Assembly (NCBI GenBank): GCA_020249465.1
Contig: JADCFP010000048.1
Coordinates: forward strand, 62,001 to 126,000
DNA: 64,000 nt
Direction: 5' to 3'
From: Roseomonas sp.
Lineage (GTDB): Bacteria; Pseudomonadota; Alphaproteobacteria; Acetobacterales; Acetobacteraceae
Part shown: piece after piece, positions 45,054-54,782 of the stretch
Layout: each line of letters starts with the position of its first letter
How positions within the stretch are numbered: position 1 is the stretch's first letter
Program-made: the position numbers and the translations under genes
The notes under the pieces: model-generated
What the model saw: only the letters and a program-made list of their open reading frames with translations
Databases searched by the model: none
Told to the model about the DNA's origin: nothing

Positions 45054-46594
45054 CCCCCGGAGGCCGAGAGGGTGGCGTGCCTGGGGCCGAAGCATCGGAA
45101 GCGCCCCCGGAACCCCCGCTTAGTCTCGAATTTCTGCTGCCGGTCGCGGAAGCGGCGCGGCTGGCGCGCTTCCCCATCCTGGCCGCGCTGCGCCAGGGCC
45201 GCATCAGCACCAGCGCCGAGGAACTGCACTGGCTCGATACGCCAGACGGTGCCCTGGCTGCCGAGGGCAGGCTGGTTGAGGCGCCAAAACGCGGGCCAAG
45301 GCGGCTGATTGCCCTGGCGCCACCGGCCGAGGCCCGCTGGCATCCGGGCCAGATACTGCCCCCCGTGGCGATTCTCGCCCCGCATGAAACACCCGCAGCG
45401 GCTGAAGGCGCGGCGCTGATGCCGCTGGCTGCCTTGAGCGGCAAAAGGCGCAGCCAGCGCCTTTTGATCGGCGATGCAGTCGTGGTGCTGCACCTGCTCC
45501 AGGGGCATATGCGCACAGTGGCGGCGGAGCGCGAGGTGGCGCGGGTGATGCTTTCCGGCACAGCGCCCGCTGTGCTGGATCTCGCCCGACGCCTTGCCGC
45601 TGCGCTGCCTTTGCTGCCACCAAGCCAGAGCCTGGGTGCCGAGGCGCTCAGCCTTGCTACCGGGCAGGCGCCGCCGCCGCGCCGGCATGGCACGCCGGAC
45701 ACGTCCGAAGCGGCCAGTGCCCAAGCCTGCTTCACCATGGCGATCGGGCATTTGCTGGAAGTGGCGCTGCATTATGCGCCGGTCGCGCGGGCGGGACTTG
45801 ATATTGAAGGCGTGCATCAGCTGCGCGTGGCGCTTCGGCGGCTTCGGTCTTTGCTCAAGGTCTTTCGCCCCATTACCGGCTGCAAGCAGGGCCGTGCCCT
45901 GGATGGGGCCTTGAAAGAAATGCTCGGGCTTTTGGGGCCGGCGCGGGATTGGGATGTGTTTCTGGCCGGAATCGGTGCCGATATGACGGCGCTTTTGCCC
46001 GAGGATAAGCGCCTGAAATCTCTGCTGAACGCGGCGGAAGCGAAACGCCAGGCGGCCTATGGCGCGCTGGCCGAGGCTTTGGATGGGCCAGGCTGGCGGG
46101 GGGCGGTGCTTTCCGGCCTCGCTTTTCTATTGGAAAAACCCTGGCGCGATGGGGCGGATGCTGAACGCCTTGGCCTGCTGGACGCGCCACCGCAGGATTT
46201 CGCGGCGCTGGTCCTGGACAAGCGCTGGGGCAGCCTGCTTGAAGCCGGCGCCGAGATCGAAACCCTGCCCGCTGAGGCGCTGCATGAGCTTCGCCTGGAT
46301 GCCAAGCGCCTGCGCTACGCGGCCGAGGTCTTCGCCCCCGTTTTCCCCAAAAAGGCAGCGCGGCGCTTCCAACGCAGATTGGCCGCGTTGCAGGAAGAAT
46401 TGGGCCGCAGCAATGACGCTGCCGTTGCGCGCAGCCTGGTGCAGAGCCTGGCGCGCGAGAATGATGAGGCGCGCGCCTGGGCCATTGGCGTGGCCGAAGG
46501 CTGGTGTCTGGCGCGGTCCATGGCTGATCATGATGGCGTGCTGAAGGCTTGGAAAAAATTATCGGCCAAAGAATCATTCTGGTCAGCGGATTAG
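45050..46594 (+). CDS. CYTH-like/CHAD domain protein
   Basis: A 514-residue protein with a C-terminal CHAD domain (about residues 220-510), recognised by its paired helices with conserved His, Arg and Lys: EGVHQLRVALRRLRSLLKVF and LHELRLDAKRLRYAAEVF. CHAD domains bind inorganic polyphosphate. The N-terminal 200 residues look like a worn CYTH (triphosphate tunnel) domain, with DTPDGALAAEGRL in the usual place but few charged tunnel residues. It is translationally coupled to the SixA-type phosphatase. Confidence 0.83.
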   Translation: MTPGGREGGVPGAEASEAPPEPPLSLEFLLPVAEAARLARFPILAALRQGRISTSAEELHWLDTPDGALAAEGRLVEAPKRGPRRLIALAPPAEARWHPGQILPPVAILAPHETPAAAEGAALMPLAALSGKRRSQRLLIGDAVVVLHLLQGHMRTVAAEREVARVMLSGTAPAVLDLARRLAAALPLLPPSQSLGAEALSLATGQAPPPRRHGTPDTSEAASAQACFTMAIGHLLEVALHYAPVARAGLDIEGVHQLRVALRRLRSLLKVFRPITGCKQGRALDGALKEMLGLLGPARDWDVFLAGIGADMTALLPEDKRLKSLLNAAEAKRQAAYGALAEALDGPGWRGAVLSGLAFLLEKPWRDGADAERLGLLDAPPQDFAALVLDKRWGSLLEAGAEIETLPAEALHELRLDAKRLRYAAEVFAPVFPKKAARRFQRRLAALQEELGRSNDAAVARSLVQSLARENDEARAWAIGVAEGWCLARSMADHDGVLKAWKKLSAKESFWSAD

Positions 46595-46686
46595 GTGGCG
46601 CTCTTCGCGTTTTGCGTGAGTGTGACATGGAATTTTCGCTGTTTTGGTGGTTGTAACACGGCGAAAAAATCGGTTAACCCTCAGGC

Positions 46687-47238
46687 GTGCGTGAACCAAG
46701 GCGTATCTTCAAAGGACGGCAATTCAGCCCCCGCTTTGGCGGTTCTGGGCTCGGTGTTGCTTGCGCCGTAGTGGCCGCATTGTTCCTCGGGTTTGGCTTG
46801 CCTTCCAATCTGTTCGGTTCTGCCCCCGCGGATCGGCCCATCACGGCCGAGGCGGCGCAAATTCGTGTTTTTGATGGCGAAACCCTGGGTCTTGGGGACC
46901 GCATTATCCGGCTTTCCGGCATAGCGGCGCCCGCCCGTGGTGAGGCTTGCGGCAGCGATGCCGCGCGGGCCGATTGCGGCGCGGCGGCGGCGGCCAGGCT
47001 CGCGGCTTTGCTGCAGGGCCAGGATGTGACCTGCCGGATTGAGGGGTATGACGGGTTTCGGCGCGGCCTTGGCCGCTGCATCGCCGGCGGGCGGGATGTG
47101 AATGCGGCCATGGTGGAACAGGGCTTTGCCCTGGCTTCCCTGTCTGTATTGCGTCCCCTGGAAGTGGCTGCGCGTGATGGCCGCCAGGGGCTTTGGGCCG
47201 ATGCCAGCCTGATGCCGGCCGAGTGGCGCCGGCGCTGA
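46687..47238 (+). CDS. Membrane-anchored SNase-fold protein, catalytically incomplete
   Basis: A 183-residue protein with an N-terminal membrane anchor (about residues 20-38) and a staphylococcal-nuclease-like domain (58-180). Compared with SNase, the VxDGDT loop reads VFDGET, and R-L-x-G-I-D-x-P-E reads RLSGIAAPA: the Asp40 and Glu43 positions are Ala80 and Ala83. The Arg35 (Arg75) and Arg87 (about Arg126) equivalents remain. It is thus unlikely to be an active Ca-dependent nuclease. The start is GTG. Confidence 0.78.
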   Translation: MREPRRIFKGRQFSPRFGGSGLGVACAVVAALFLGFGLPSNLFGSAPADRPITAEAAQIRVFDGETLGLGDRIIRLSGIAAPARGEACGSDAARADCGAAAAARLAALLQGQDVTCRIEGYDGFRRGLGRCIAGGRDVNAAMVEQGFALASLSVLRPLEVAARDGRQGLWADASLMPAEWRRR

Positions 47239-47442
47239 TCCGCTGGCTTGCGCGGGGCAAGGGCCGGGATTCCAGCACTTTGGCCCCCTTCTTCAAACCC
47301 GATTCACGCTTTGCGGTTAGGCTTTGCCCCAGGATCAGTGCCTCGGTTTGCCAAGCTGACCACTCCGCCCTTATCCTGCACCGCACCATGATTAAGCGCC
47401 CCCGCATCTGACGGTGGCGCATAGTTTTTGAGGAAGAAGCGC

Positions 47443-48750
47443 ATGACCACGAAGGCCCAAGGGTCCATTACCATCACCCTGGATGGTACCAATAAAAGCA
47501 CGACATTGCCGCTGCTGGGTGGCACGCTGGGGCCGCAGGTTGCGGATATCCGCAAACTTTATGGCGATCTTGGCATTTTCACCTTCGATCCGGGCTATGG
47601 CGCCACCGCTTCCTGCGAAAGCACCATCACTTACATCGATGGCGATGCGGGCGTGTTGCTCTATCGCGGCTATCCCATTGAGCAATTGGCGGAAAAATCG
47701 AGCTTCCTGGAAATCTCCTATCTGCTGCTGAATGGCGATTTGCCCAATGCCGCGCAGTATGAGGAATTCCGCAAGGGCGTGACCTACCACACCATGCTGC
47801 ATGAACAGCTGCGCCGCTTCTTTGACGGCTTCCGCCGCGATGCGCACCCAATGGCGGTGATGTGCGGTGTGGTTGGCGCGCTGGCGGCCTTCTATCACGA
47901 CAATCTGGATATCAATGATGCGCGGCAGCGCGAAATCGCCGCCTTCAGGCTGATTGCGAAAGTGCCAACGATTGCCGCCTGGGCCTATAAATATTCCATC
48001 GGCCAGCCCTTCATGTATCCGCGCAATGACCTGACCTATGCGGAAAACTTCCTGTATATGCTGAACGCCGTGCCAGCCGAGCCCTGGGTGAATAACCCGA
48101 TCCTGGCGCGCGCCATGGACCGCATCATGATCCTGCATGCGGATCACGAACAAAATGCTTCGACCAGCACGGTGCGTCTGGCCGGTTCAACCGGGGCCAA
48201 TCCCTTTGCCTGCATCGCGGCCGGTATCGCTGCCCTCTGGGGTCCGGCGCATGGTGGCGCCAATGAAGCCGTGCTGAAAATGCTGGCCGAGATCGGGCAC
48301 CCGAAAAATATCCCTGCCTTCATCAGCGAAGTGAAGGACAAGAACAGCCACACCAAGCTGATGGGCTTCGGCCACCGGGTCTATAAGAATTTCGACCCGC
48401 GCGCGAAGATCATGAAGGAAACCTGCCACGAGGTGCTGGCGGAACTCGGCATCAAGGATGAGCCGCTGTTGGATATGGCGATGGAGATGGAACGCATTGC
48501 GCTTTCCGATGATTACTTCGTCAGCCGCAAGCTCTATCCGAATGTGGATTTCTATTCGGGCATTATCCTGAAGGCGATGGGCATTCCGACCCATATGTTC
48601 ACCGTGCTTTTCGCCGTGGCGCGCACGGTGGGCTGGGTGAGCCAGTGGAAGGAATTGGTCGAAGACCCAAGCCAGCGGATTGGTCGCCCACGCCAGGTCT
48701 ATTCCGGCGCGGCGGAGCGCCCCTTTGTGCCGATGGCGCTCAGGCCCTGA
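47443..48750 (+). CDS. gltA: Citrate synthase
   Basis: A 435-residue type I hexameric citrate synthase, making citrate from oxaloacetate and acetyl-CoA. Catalytic regions are [30 protein letters not shown] and the [17 protein letters not shown] loop. The C-terminus holds [21 protein letters not shown] 47443 has AGGAAG six bases upstream. The 204-base upstream gap shows no clear promoter to me. Confidence 0.97.
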   Translation: MTTKAQGSITITLDGTNKSTTLPLLGGTLGPQVADIRKLYGDLGIFTFDPGYGATASCESTITYIDGDAGVLLYRGYPIEQLAEKSSFLEISYLLLNGDLPNAAQYEEFRKGVTYHTMLHEQLRRFFDGFRRDAHPMAVMCGVVGALAAFYHDNLDINDARQREIAAFRLIAKVPTIAAWAYKYSIGQPFMYPRNDLTYAENFLYMLNAVPAEPWVNNPILARAMDRIMILHADHEQNASTSTVRLAGSTGANPFACIAAGIAALWGPAHGGANEAVLKMLAEIGHPKNIPAFISEVKDKNSHTKLMGFGHRVYKNFDPRAKIMKETCHEVLAELGIKDEPLLDMAMEMERIALSDDYFVSRKLYPNVDFYSGIILKAMGIPTHMFTVLFAVARTVGWVSQWKELVEDPSQRIGRPRQVYSGAAERPFVPMALRP

Positions 48751-48759
48751 TCACGCATC

Positions 48760-48779
48760 CCCCCGGTTAGGGCCGGGGG
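48760..48779 (+). terminator. Hairpin after gltA
   Basis: CCCCCGG and CCGGGGG form a perfect 7-bp stem around TTAGGG, ten bases after the gltA stop. No T-run follows, so termination strength is uncertain. Confidence 0.5.
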
Positions 48780-48862
48780 CTTGGGACGTTTCCCGTATAT
48801 GTTGATGCGAAGGAGGCGCCTTCGCCTCCGCTCGTGGTCAGAACTGCCTTGTGGCCTTTTCT

Positions 48863-48900
48863 AGCGCGTGTTGCGTTCACATGAGTTCATGCAACACGCT
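48863..48900. repeat. Long inverted repeat between gltA and rnd
   Basis: GCGTGTTGC (48866-48874) and GCAACACGC (48891-48899) are perfect complements around a 16-base centre that itself contains ATGA/TCAT. It sits between two convergent genes and has the look of a dispersed palindromic element. A six-T run follows about 14 bases later. Confidence 0.5.
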
Positions 48901-48982
48901 CTGCGGCTCTACTTTTTTCGGGCATCTTTACGCATTCAGATGATCCCATCGGACGGAATCTGCCTTGGCCGGAGACGGGGCG

Positions 48983-50170
48983 TTAACCCGCCGGGATCAG
49001 CTTCACCCGCCGACCATCCACCCCAAGCGCCAATTTGCCGGAACGCAGCGCCAGCGCTGCCTCCCCAAACACTTCCCGCCGCCAGCCATGCAGCGCTGCC
49101 ACATCATCCTGCCCCGTGGCCAGCTTTTCCAGATCATCCCCGGAAGCGAGCAGCCGCGGCGCCACATCATGTTCCTCGGACTTCGCCGACAATAGCACCT
49201 TGAGCAAAGCCACCAGCGCGGGGGAGGGCGGTGGACCCGCCTTTTCCTTCTGCAATTGCGGCAATTCTTCTTCCCTGAGGGCGCGCGCCAGGCGAATGGC
49301 GGCGAGCAGCCCCTCACCGGATTTGCCCTTGGAGAAACTCTCAGAAATGCCGCGCGCGCGGGCGAGCTCCGCCGGGCTATCGGGCATGGTGGCCGCGATT
49401 TCGAGCAGCGTATCATCCTTCACCAGCCGCTGGCGCGGGATATTGATGCGCTGGGCTTCACGCTCCCGCCAGGCGGCGATAGCGCGCAAAACGCCCAGAA
49501 ACCGCCGGTTTGACGTGCGCGGGCGAAGCTTTTCCCAGGCCGTGTCCGGGTCGGTCAAATAGGTCGCTGGATCGGCGAGTGCCGCCATTTCCTGCCCCAC
49601 CCAGTCAATCCGGCCTTCCCGTTCGAGCCTAAGCGTGAGGGAGACGAAAATCTTCCGCAAATGCGTCACATCCGCCGCCGCATAGGCCAATTGGCTTTCG
49701 GATAAGGGCCGCGCCGACCAGTCACTGAAGCGATGCGCCTTGTCTATCTGCACGCCCGCCAGCGACCGGCAGAGCGAATCATAGGATGCCTGATCACCAA
49801 ACCCCGCCACCATGGCGGCGATTTGCGTATCAAAAATCGGGTAGGGTACGGCGCCGAATTTCAGCAAAAAGATTTCCACATCCTGCCGGGCAGCGTGAAA
49901 CACCTTCACGACATGGGGATTGGCCATCAATTCGCCGAGCGGGCCAAGATCAAGCCCGGGCGCCAAGGCATCAACCTCTGCCACCTCATGCTGGCCGGCC
50001 AATTGGACCAGGCAGAGCTCTGGCCAATAGGTGCGTTCCCGCATGAATTCCGTGTCCACCGTGACAAAGGGCTCATGCTTCAGCCGGTCACAAAGCGCGG
50101 CGAGGCTGCCGGTATCCGTGATCAGGGCGGGGCTTTGGTCGGCTGCCGGGGCGGCGTGGCGGCGGTTCAT
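48983..50170 (-). CDS. rnd: Ribonuclease D
   Basis: A 395-residue 3'-5' exoribonuclease trimming tRNA precursors. DEDDy residues are visible: VDTEFMRERTYWPE, FHAARQDVEIF and the Exo III motif LAYAAADVTHL. An HRDC domain follows (about residues 220-300, with REREAQRINIPRQRLVKDDTLLEIA). The length is typical. It diverges from aspS. Confidence 0.95.
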   Translation of the reverse strand: MNRRHAAPAADQSPALITDTGSLAALCDRLKHEPFVTVDTEFMRERTYWPELCLVQLAGQHEVAEVDALAPGLDLGPLGELMANPHVVKVFHAARQDVEIFLLKFGAVPYPIFDTQIAAMVAGFGDQASYDSLCRSLAGVQIDKAHRFSDWSARPLSESQLAYAAADVTHLRKIFVSLTLRLEREGRIDWVGQEMAALADPATYLTDPDTAWEKLRPRTSNRRFLGVLRAIAAWREREAQRINIPRQRLVKDDTLLEIAATMPDSPAELARARGISESFSKGKSGEGLLAAIRLARALREEELPQLQKEKAGPPPSPALVALLKVLLSAKSEEHDVAPRLLASGDDLEKLATGQDDVAALHGWRREVFGEAALALRSGKLALGVDGRRVKLIPAG

Positions 50171-50214
50171 ACCGGTTTCTTACAGGGGTGGCGCCGCCTG
50201 GGAAAGCGGTGGGG

Positions 50215-50243
50215 TTGACAGAAACCACGCCCTGGGGCGCTTT
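50215..50243 (+). promoter_or_regulatory. Candidate promoter for aspS
   Basis: A consensus -35, TTGACA, at 50215-50220 lies 60 bases before the aspS start. At 17-base spacing the -10 would be CGCTTT, a poor match, so the call rests mostly on the -35. Confidence 0.3.
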
Positions 50244-50279
50244 CCCCACCTTTCCCGCCCCTGAGGATGAATTTTCACC

Positions 50280-52154
50280 ATGCATGCCTATCGTACCCAT
50301 CATTGCGGCGCGCTCCGCGCCACCGATGCCGGCTCCATTGCGCGGCTTTCCGGCTGGGTGCACCGCAAGCGCGACCATGGCGGCTTGCTGTTCATTGATT
50401 TGCGTGACCATTACGGCATGACGCAATGCGTGGTGGCGCAGGGCTCGCCCGTGTTGAAGCTTTTGGAAGAACTCCGCCCCGAAAGCGTGATTACCGTCAC
50501 TGGCGATGTTGTCCCGCGCGAAGCCGGCACGGTGAATGCCAAGCTGCCGACAGGTGAAATTGAACTCCGTGTGCGTGAAGTGGCAGTGCAATCGGCTGCC
50601 GAAGTGCTGCCCATTCAAGTTGCGGGTGATGCAGAATTCCCCGAGGAACTTCGGCTCCGCTATCGCTTCCTGGATCTGCGCCGTGATCGTCAGCATCGCA
50701 ATTTGATGCTGCGGAGCCAGGTGATTTCTTCCATCAGGCGGCGGATGATTGATCAGGGTTTCACCGAATTCCAAACCCCGATCCTGACCGCTTCCAGCCC
50801 TGAAGGCGCGCGCGACTTCTTGGTCCCCGCACGCCTGCATCCGGGCAAGTTCTACGCGCTGCCGCAGGCGCCGCAGCAATTCAAGCAGCTATGCATGGTG
50901 GCGGGGTTTGATCGCTACTTCCAGATCGCGCCCTGCTTCCGGGATGAGGCGTCGCGCGCGGATCGGTCCCCCGGCGAATTCTACCAGCTTGATTTCGAAA
51001 TGTCCTTTGTGACGCAGGAAGATGTCTTTGCCGCGATTGAACCCGTACTGGCTGGCGTGTTTGAGGAATTTTCTGATTGGACCGGCACGAAGCGCGCCGT
51101 GACGCCCGCACCTTTCCCGCGCATTCCCTATCAGCAGGCGATGCTCGAATATGGCTCGGACAAGCCGGATTTGCGCAATCCCTTGAAGATCACTGATGTA
51201 ACCCAGCATTTTGAAGGAAGCGGTTTTGGACTGTTCGCCAAAATTGCCGCCGCAGGCGGTGTCGTGCGCGCAATCCCGGCGCCCGGCGCTGGCGACCGCC
51301 CACGAAGTTTCTTCGACAAGATGAATGAGTGGGCTAGGGAGCAGGGCTATGGTGGCCTGGGTTATGTTAGCTTTTCGTCTGGCCCATATTTGCAACGTGC
51401 TCGCGCAATGCGTGATGGCGCTCCGCTGCCGGTCAATGAGACTGGCATCGCGGATCTGGGTGGCCCCATCGCAAAGCACCTCACCCAGGATCGGCTGCTA
51501 GCCATTGCCGATGCTCTTGGGTTGCGGGACGGAGACGCTGTCTTCTTCGCCGCCGGGAAGAAGGATGAGGCACAAAAACTTGCTGGCCAGGCACGCACGC
51601 GCCTCGGCAATGAACTCGGCCTTCTCGAAGAAAACGCCTATCGCTTCTGCTGGGTCACGGATTTCCCGATGTATGAGCGGAATGAAGATACTGGCCAGAT
51701 CGAATTCAGCCACAATCCTTTCTCTATGCCACAAGGTGGGCTGGAAGCGCTCAATTCCATGGACCCCTTGGACATCAAGGCCTTCCAATACGACATTGTC
51801 TGCAACGGGATTGAGCTTTCCTCAGGCGCCATCCGCAATCATCGCCCAGATATCATGATCCGGGCCTTTGAAATCGCAGGCTATCCGGCGGAGGAAGTGG
51901 AACATCGCTTCGGCGGCATGTTGAATGCCTTCCGCTATGGCGCGCCGCCGCATGGTGGCTCGGCGCCCGGCATTGACCGCATTGTGATGCTGATCGCCGA
52001 TGAACCCGCGATCCGGGAAGTGATCCTGTTCCCGATGAACCAGCAGGCCGAGGATTTGATGATGGGCGCACCGGCCCGCGTGCCGCCGGAACGGCTCAAG
52101 GAATTGCACATCAAGCTCGACCTGCCGCCGATGAAGGGTGCCAAGCCGGGCTGA
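50280..52154 (+). CDS. aspS: Aspartyl-tRNA synthetase, probably non-discriminating
   Basis: A 624-residue bacterial-type AspRS: N-terminal OB anticodon domain, class II core (motif 2 in [20 protein letters not shown]), inserted GAD domain (about residues 300-415) and motif 3 [14 protein letters not shown]. His33 and Gly83 occupy positions where E. coli has Leu and Lys; His/Gly at these sites marks enzymes that also charge tRNA-Asn, with GatCAB completing Asn-tRNA. It is slightly longer than usual. Codon use changes over about 51190-51740 (GTA, GGA, CTA, AGG, CGA appear). Confidence 0.95.
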   Translation: MHAYRTHHCGALRATDAGSIARLSGWVHRKRDHGGLLFIDLRDHYGMTQCVVAQGSPVLKLLEELRPESVITVTGDVVPREAGTVNAKLPTGEIELRVREVAVQSAAEVLPIQVAGDAEFPEELRLRYRFLDLRRDRQHRNLMLRSQVISSIRRRMIDQGFTEFQTPILTASSPEGARDFLVPARLHPGKFYALPQAPQQFKQLCMVAGFDRYFQIAPCFRDEASRADRSPGEFYQLDFEMSFVTQEDVFAAIEPVLAGVFEEFSDWTGTKRAVTPAPFPRIPYQQAMLEYGSDKPDLRNPLKITDVTQHFEGSGFGLFAKIAAAGGVVRAIPAPGAGDRPRSFFDKMNEWAREQGYGGLGYVSFSSGPYLQRARAMRDGAPLPVNETGIADLGGPIAKHLTQDRLLAIADALGLRDGDAVFFAAGKKDEAQKLAGQARTRLGNELGLLEENAYRFCWVTDFPMYERNEDTGQIEFSHNPFSMPQGGLEALNSMDPLDIKAFQYDIVCNGIELSSGAIRNHRPDIMIRAFEIAGYPAEEVEHRFGGMLNAFRYGAPPHGGSAPGIDRIVMLIADEPAIREVILFPMNQQAEDLMMGAPARVPPERLKELHIKLDLPPMKGAKPG

Positions 52155-52249
52155 TAAGGCACCGCTAAACCTTGTTACGAAAAATCGATTCCGTTGCGGC
52201 GGAATCGGCTGTATCACTTGGTAGCGGCCTCTGCCGCCCGGAGTATCCG

Positions 52250-53095
52250 ATGCGGTTTTCTGCTCTTTTTGCCCTCGCGCTGATCCTGCCCACCACGCCT
52301 GGCTTCACCCAGGGGGCAAAGGACGCGCCCGCGGCCGCGCCGCTTGCGCCACTCACGGCAAGGGCACTCGCCTCCCATCGCGGCATTTACGAACTGACAT
52401 TGGATCGCGCGCGGGAGAATGCCGGCATTGTCGAGGTTTCCGGCGCCATGCTCTACGAACTCATTGACGCCTGCGAAAGCTGGGCATCGCGCCAGCGCTT
52501 CACCATGACGCTGCGTAACCGCGAAGGCACGGAACTTGAAACCGGGTCCGATTACGCCACGCTGGAATCCATGGATGGTCGAAACCTGCGCTTCAGCCTG
52601 ACGCAGGTAACCCAGGGTGCTGTCAGCAGCCGCGTCGCGGGTCAGGCGGAGCTTGGCGCCGATAGCAGCGGTGTGGCGCGCTATAGCGAACCGGAAGCGA
52701 AGGAATTGCCCATCCCGCCCGGCACGCTTTTGCCCAATACGCATACCATCGCTGCGCTGAATGCGGCGCGTGCCGGCCAGCGCCTGCTGGTGGCGCCGAT
52801 CTTTGACGGTACCTCCGCCGATGGCGCGCAGCAGACGACCACATTCCTGTCGCCCTGGCAGGGGCCGCAGCCCATCGCTGAAGCGCCGAGCCTTTCCGCG
52901 CTTGGATCATCGCGCATGCGCATCGCCTTTTTTGAGCCCGGTGCAGATCAGGCCGGTGGGGCGAGCACGCCTTCCTATGAAGTGTCTCTCCGCTATTTCG
53001 AAAATGGCGTAGCGGATGACATGATCATGGATTTCGGCGATTTCACCGTGCGCGCCAAGCTGGTGCGTCTGGAAGACGCGCCGGGCGGCTGCTGA
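52250..53095 (+). CDS. EipB-like envelope integrity protein (DUF1849)
   Basis: A 281-residue exported protein with a signal peptide (RFSALFALALILPTTPGFTQ). The mature domain begins ASHRGIYELTLDRAREN, the characteristic EipB opening, continues through DACESW and ends in GGC; EipB is a periplasmic beta-spiral protein with a conserved disulfide, and two such cysteines are present. GGAG precedes ATG 52250. It ends six bases from the convergent binding-protein gene. Confidence 0.82.
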   Translation: MRFSALFALALILPTTPGFTQGAKDAPAAAPLAPLTARALASHRGIYELTLDRARENAGIVEVSGAMLYELIDACESWASRQRFTMTLRNREGTELETGSDYATLESMDGRNLRFSLTQVTQGAVSSRVAGQAELGADSSGVARYSEPEAKELPIPPGTLLPNTHTIAALNAARAGQRLLVAPIFDGTSADGAQQTTTFLSPWQGPQPIAEAPSLSALGSSRMRIAFFEPGADQAGGASTPSYEVSLRYFENGVADDMIMDFGDFTVRAKLVRLEDAPGGC

Positions 53096-53101
53096 CCAGA
53101 C

Positions 53102-54679
53102 TCATACCCGCCGCAGGTTCCACAGAAAGGGGTTCGGCCCCTGCAAGACGCCCGTCAAATCGCGCCGGAAAGCGGTGCGTAACCGGAACAGCCCGGTCGG
53201 CGCGAAGGGCAGCGATTCCCAGGTAATTTCCTGCAAGCGGCGCATCGCAGCGTCTTGTGCCGCCTGATCATTGGCAGCGATCCAGGCTTCCACCTGCGCT
53301 TCCGCATCCGCATCTGTTGGCCAGCCAGGCCAGGCGGCCTGCCCATTCATGCGAATGGCGAAGCTGACGGCTGGGTTGGCGATGGTCGCCGCCGGGCCAT
53401 TGGTATTGTGCAAATGCCAGCCGCCTTGCGCCGGCGCGTTGCGGTTATTGCGCCGCGCCAGAATGCTCGCCCAGTCTGATTCGATCGGCTGCATATTGAC
53501 GCCGAGCTTCCTCATCAGCTCCACCGTCAGGCGGCCCTGCTGCGTCACTGCGGGGAAATCGCTTGGGTTGATGTGGATAATAGGCTCCCCGGCATAGCCG
53601 GCTTCGCGCAGCGCGGCGCGGGCGCGTTCCATCGCCGCTTCACCGCGTGCGGCGGGCGGGAATTCCACCACACCTGGTAGGCCGCAGGGGAACATGGCGT
53701 GGCATTCCTGCCAGTCACCTTGCAGCGCCACCGCCGACATGAAATCCGATTGCACTATCACATCACGAATGGCGCGGCGCACCCGCACATCATTGAAGGG
53801 CGGGTGCAGATGATTGAAGCGGAGAAAACCCAAAAACCCGTTCGGGTCATAAATCTGCGTCTGCGTATTGCGGTCCCGTTCCAGCACCGGCACCAGATCG
53901 GGCAAGGGGTATTCGATCCAGTCAATTTCACCAGTACGGAGTGCGGCTGCCGCCGTGCCGCCATCCGGGATCCAGATCATCTCAAGCCTGTCGAAATGCA
54001 CGCGCTTGCCGCCGGAAGCGGCTTCGGCAGGTTCATCGCGCGGGACATAGGCGGCATTGCGCGCATAATGGCTGCGCGCACCTTGCACATATTCATTGGC
54101 AATGAAGCGCCACGGCCCGCTGCCGATCATATGTTCCAGGCCAAGCGACCGATCGCCGGGATTATTCGCAATGCGTTCCGGCATCATGAAACAGGGTGAG
54201 GCGCCTGGCTTGGCCAAGGCATCAAATAGCGCGGGGAAGCGCCGATGCAGGCGGAATTCGATAGTGCGATCATCAGTCGCGGAAAGCTCGGCCGTGGCGC
54301 GCATCAGGATTTGGCCGAAGCCATCACGGCTCGCCCAGCGCTTGATGCTCGCCACGCAATCTTGCGCGCGCACCGGTTCGCCATCATGCCAGCGCAGCCC
54401 GTCGCGCAGGCGGATTTTCACGCGCTTGCCGTCATCTTCCACGCTATGGCCTTCCGCCATTTGCGGGCGCGGTTGAAGCGCGCGATTGGCGCCATAGAGC
54501 GTATCAAACACGCAATAGGCATGCGTGGTGATGATCGTGCTGGGGCTGAAGATCGGGTCCAGATTGGCGAGTGCGGCCTGCGGCATGAAGCGCAGCGTGC
54601 GCGCGCGGCTGGGCTGGGCTAGGGCCGGGCCGGCCAGAGGCGCCGCGATTGCTGCGGCCAAGAGTGAACGACGATACAT
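53102..54679 (-). CDS. Family 5 solute-binding protein under a TPP riboswitch
   Basis: A 525-residue extracytoplasmic binding protein of the peptide/nickel family (SBP_bac_5). The signal peptide has a twin-arginine-like start (YRRSLLAAAIAAPLAGPALA). Typical strands are LANLDPIFSPSTIITTHAY, RDGLRWHDGEPVRAQDCVASI and a GSGPWRF segment. AAGGA lies seven bases before ATG 54679. The message begins with a TPP riboswitch (54783-54874), so thiamine, its pyrimidine or thiazole part, or a breakdown product is the likely ligand. No permease or ATPase gene is nearby. Confidence 0.88.
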   Translation of the reverse strand: MYRRSLLAAAIAAPLAGPALAQPSRARTLRFMPQAALANLDPIFSPSTIITTHAYCVFDTLYGANRALQPRPQMAEGHSVEDDGKRVKIRLRDGLRWHDGEPVRAQDCVASIKRWASRDGFGQILMRATAELSATDDRTIEFRLHRRFPALFDALAKPGASPCFMMPERIANNPGDRSLGLEHMIGSGPWRFIANEYVQGARSHYARNAAYVPRDEPAEAASGGKRVHFDRLEMIWIPDGGTAAAALRTGEIDWIEYPLPDLVPVLERDRNTQTQIYDPNGFLGFLRFNHLHPPFNDVRVRRAIRDVIVQSDFMSAVALQGDWQECHAMFPCGLPGVVEFPPAARGEAAMERARAALREAGYAGEPIIHINPSDFPAVTQQGRLTVELMRKLGVNMQPIESDWASILARRNNRNAPAQGGWHLHNTNGPAATIANPAVSFAIRMNGQAAWPGWPTDADAEAQVEAWIAANDQAAQDAAMRRLQEITWESLPFAPTGLFRLRTAFRRDLTGVLQGPNPFLWNLRRV

Positions 54680-54782
54680 CCCCAATTCCTTCGCTTCCTG
54701 TCGGATAACGCGGGGAAGGGAGCTTTGGCCCAGCACGCGCAAGCGCCAGCTTTGGGGCGCAAAACGCGAGCAAACGGGCGAT
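54680..54782 (-). promoter_or_regulatory. Riboswitch expression platform
   Basis: Between the aptamer and the start codon the RNA contains CCCTTCCC (54713-54720), an exact complement of GGGAAGGG in the aptamer's 3' strand (54786-54793) and also able to pair with the GGAAG/AAGGA ribosome site (54694-54698, 54687-54691). This reads as a translational switch: with TPP bound, the CCCTTCC segment is free to mask the ribosome site. No T-run terminator is seen. Confidence 0.6.
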
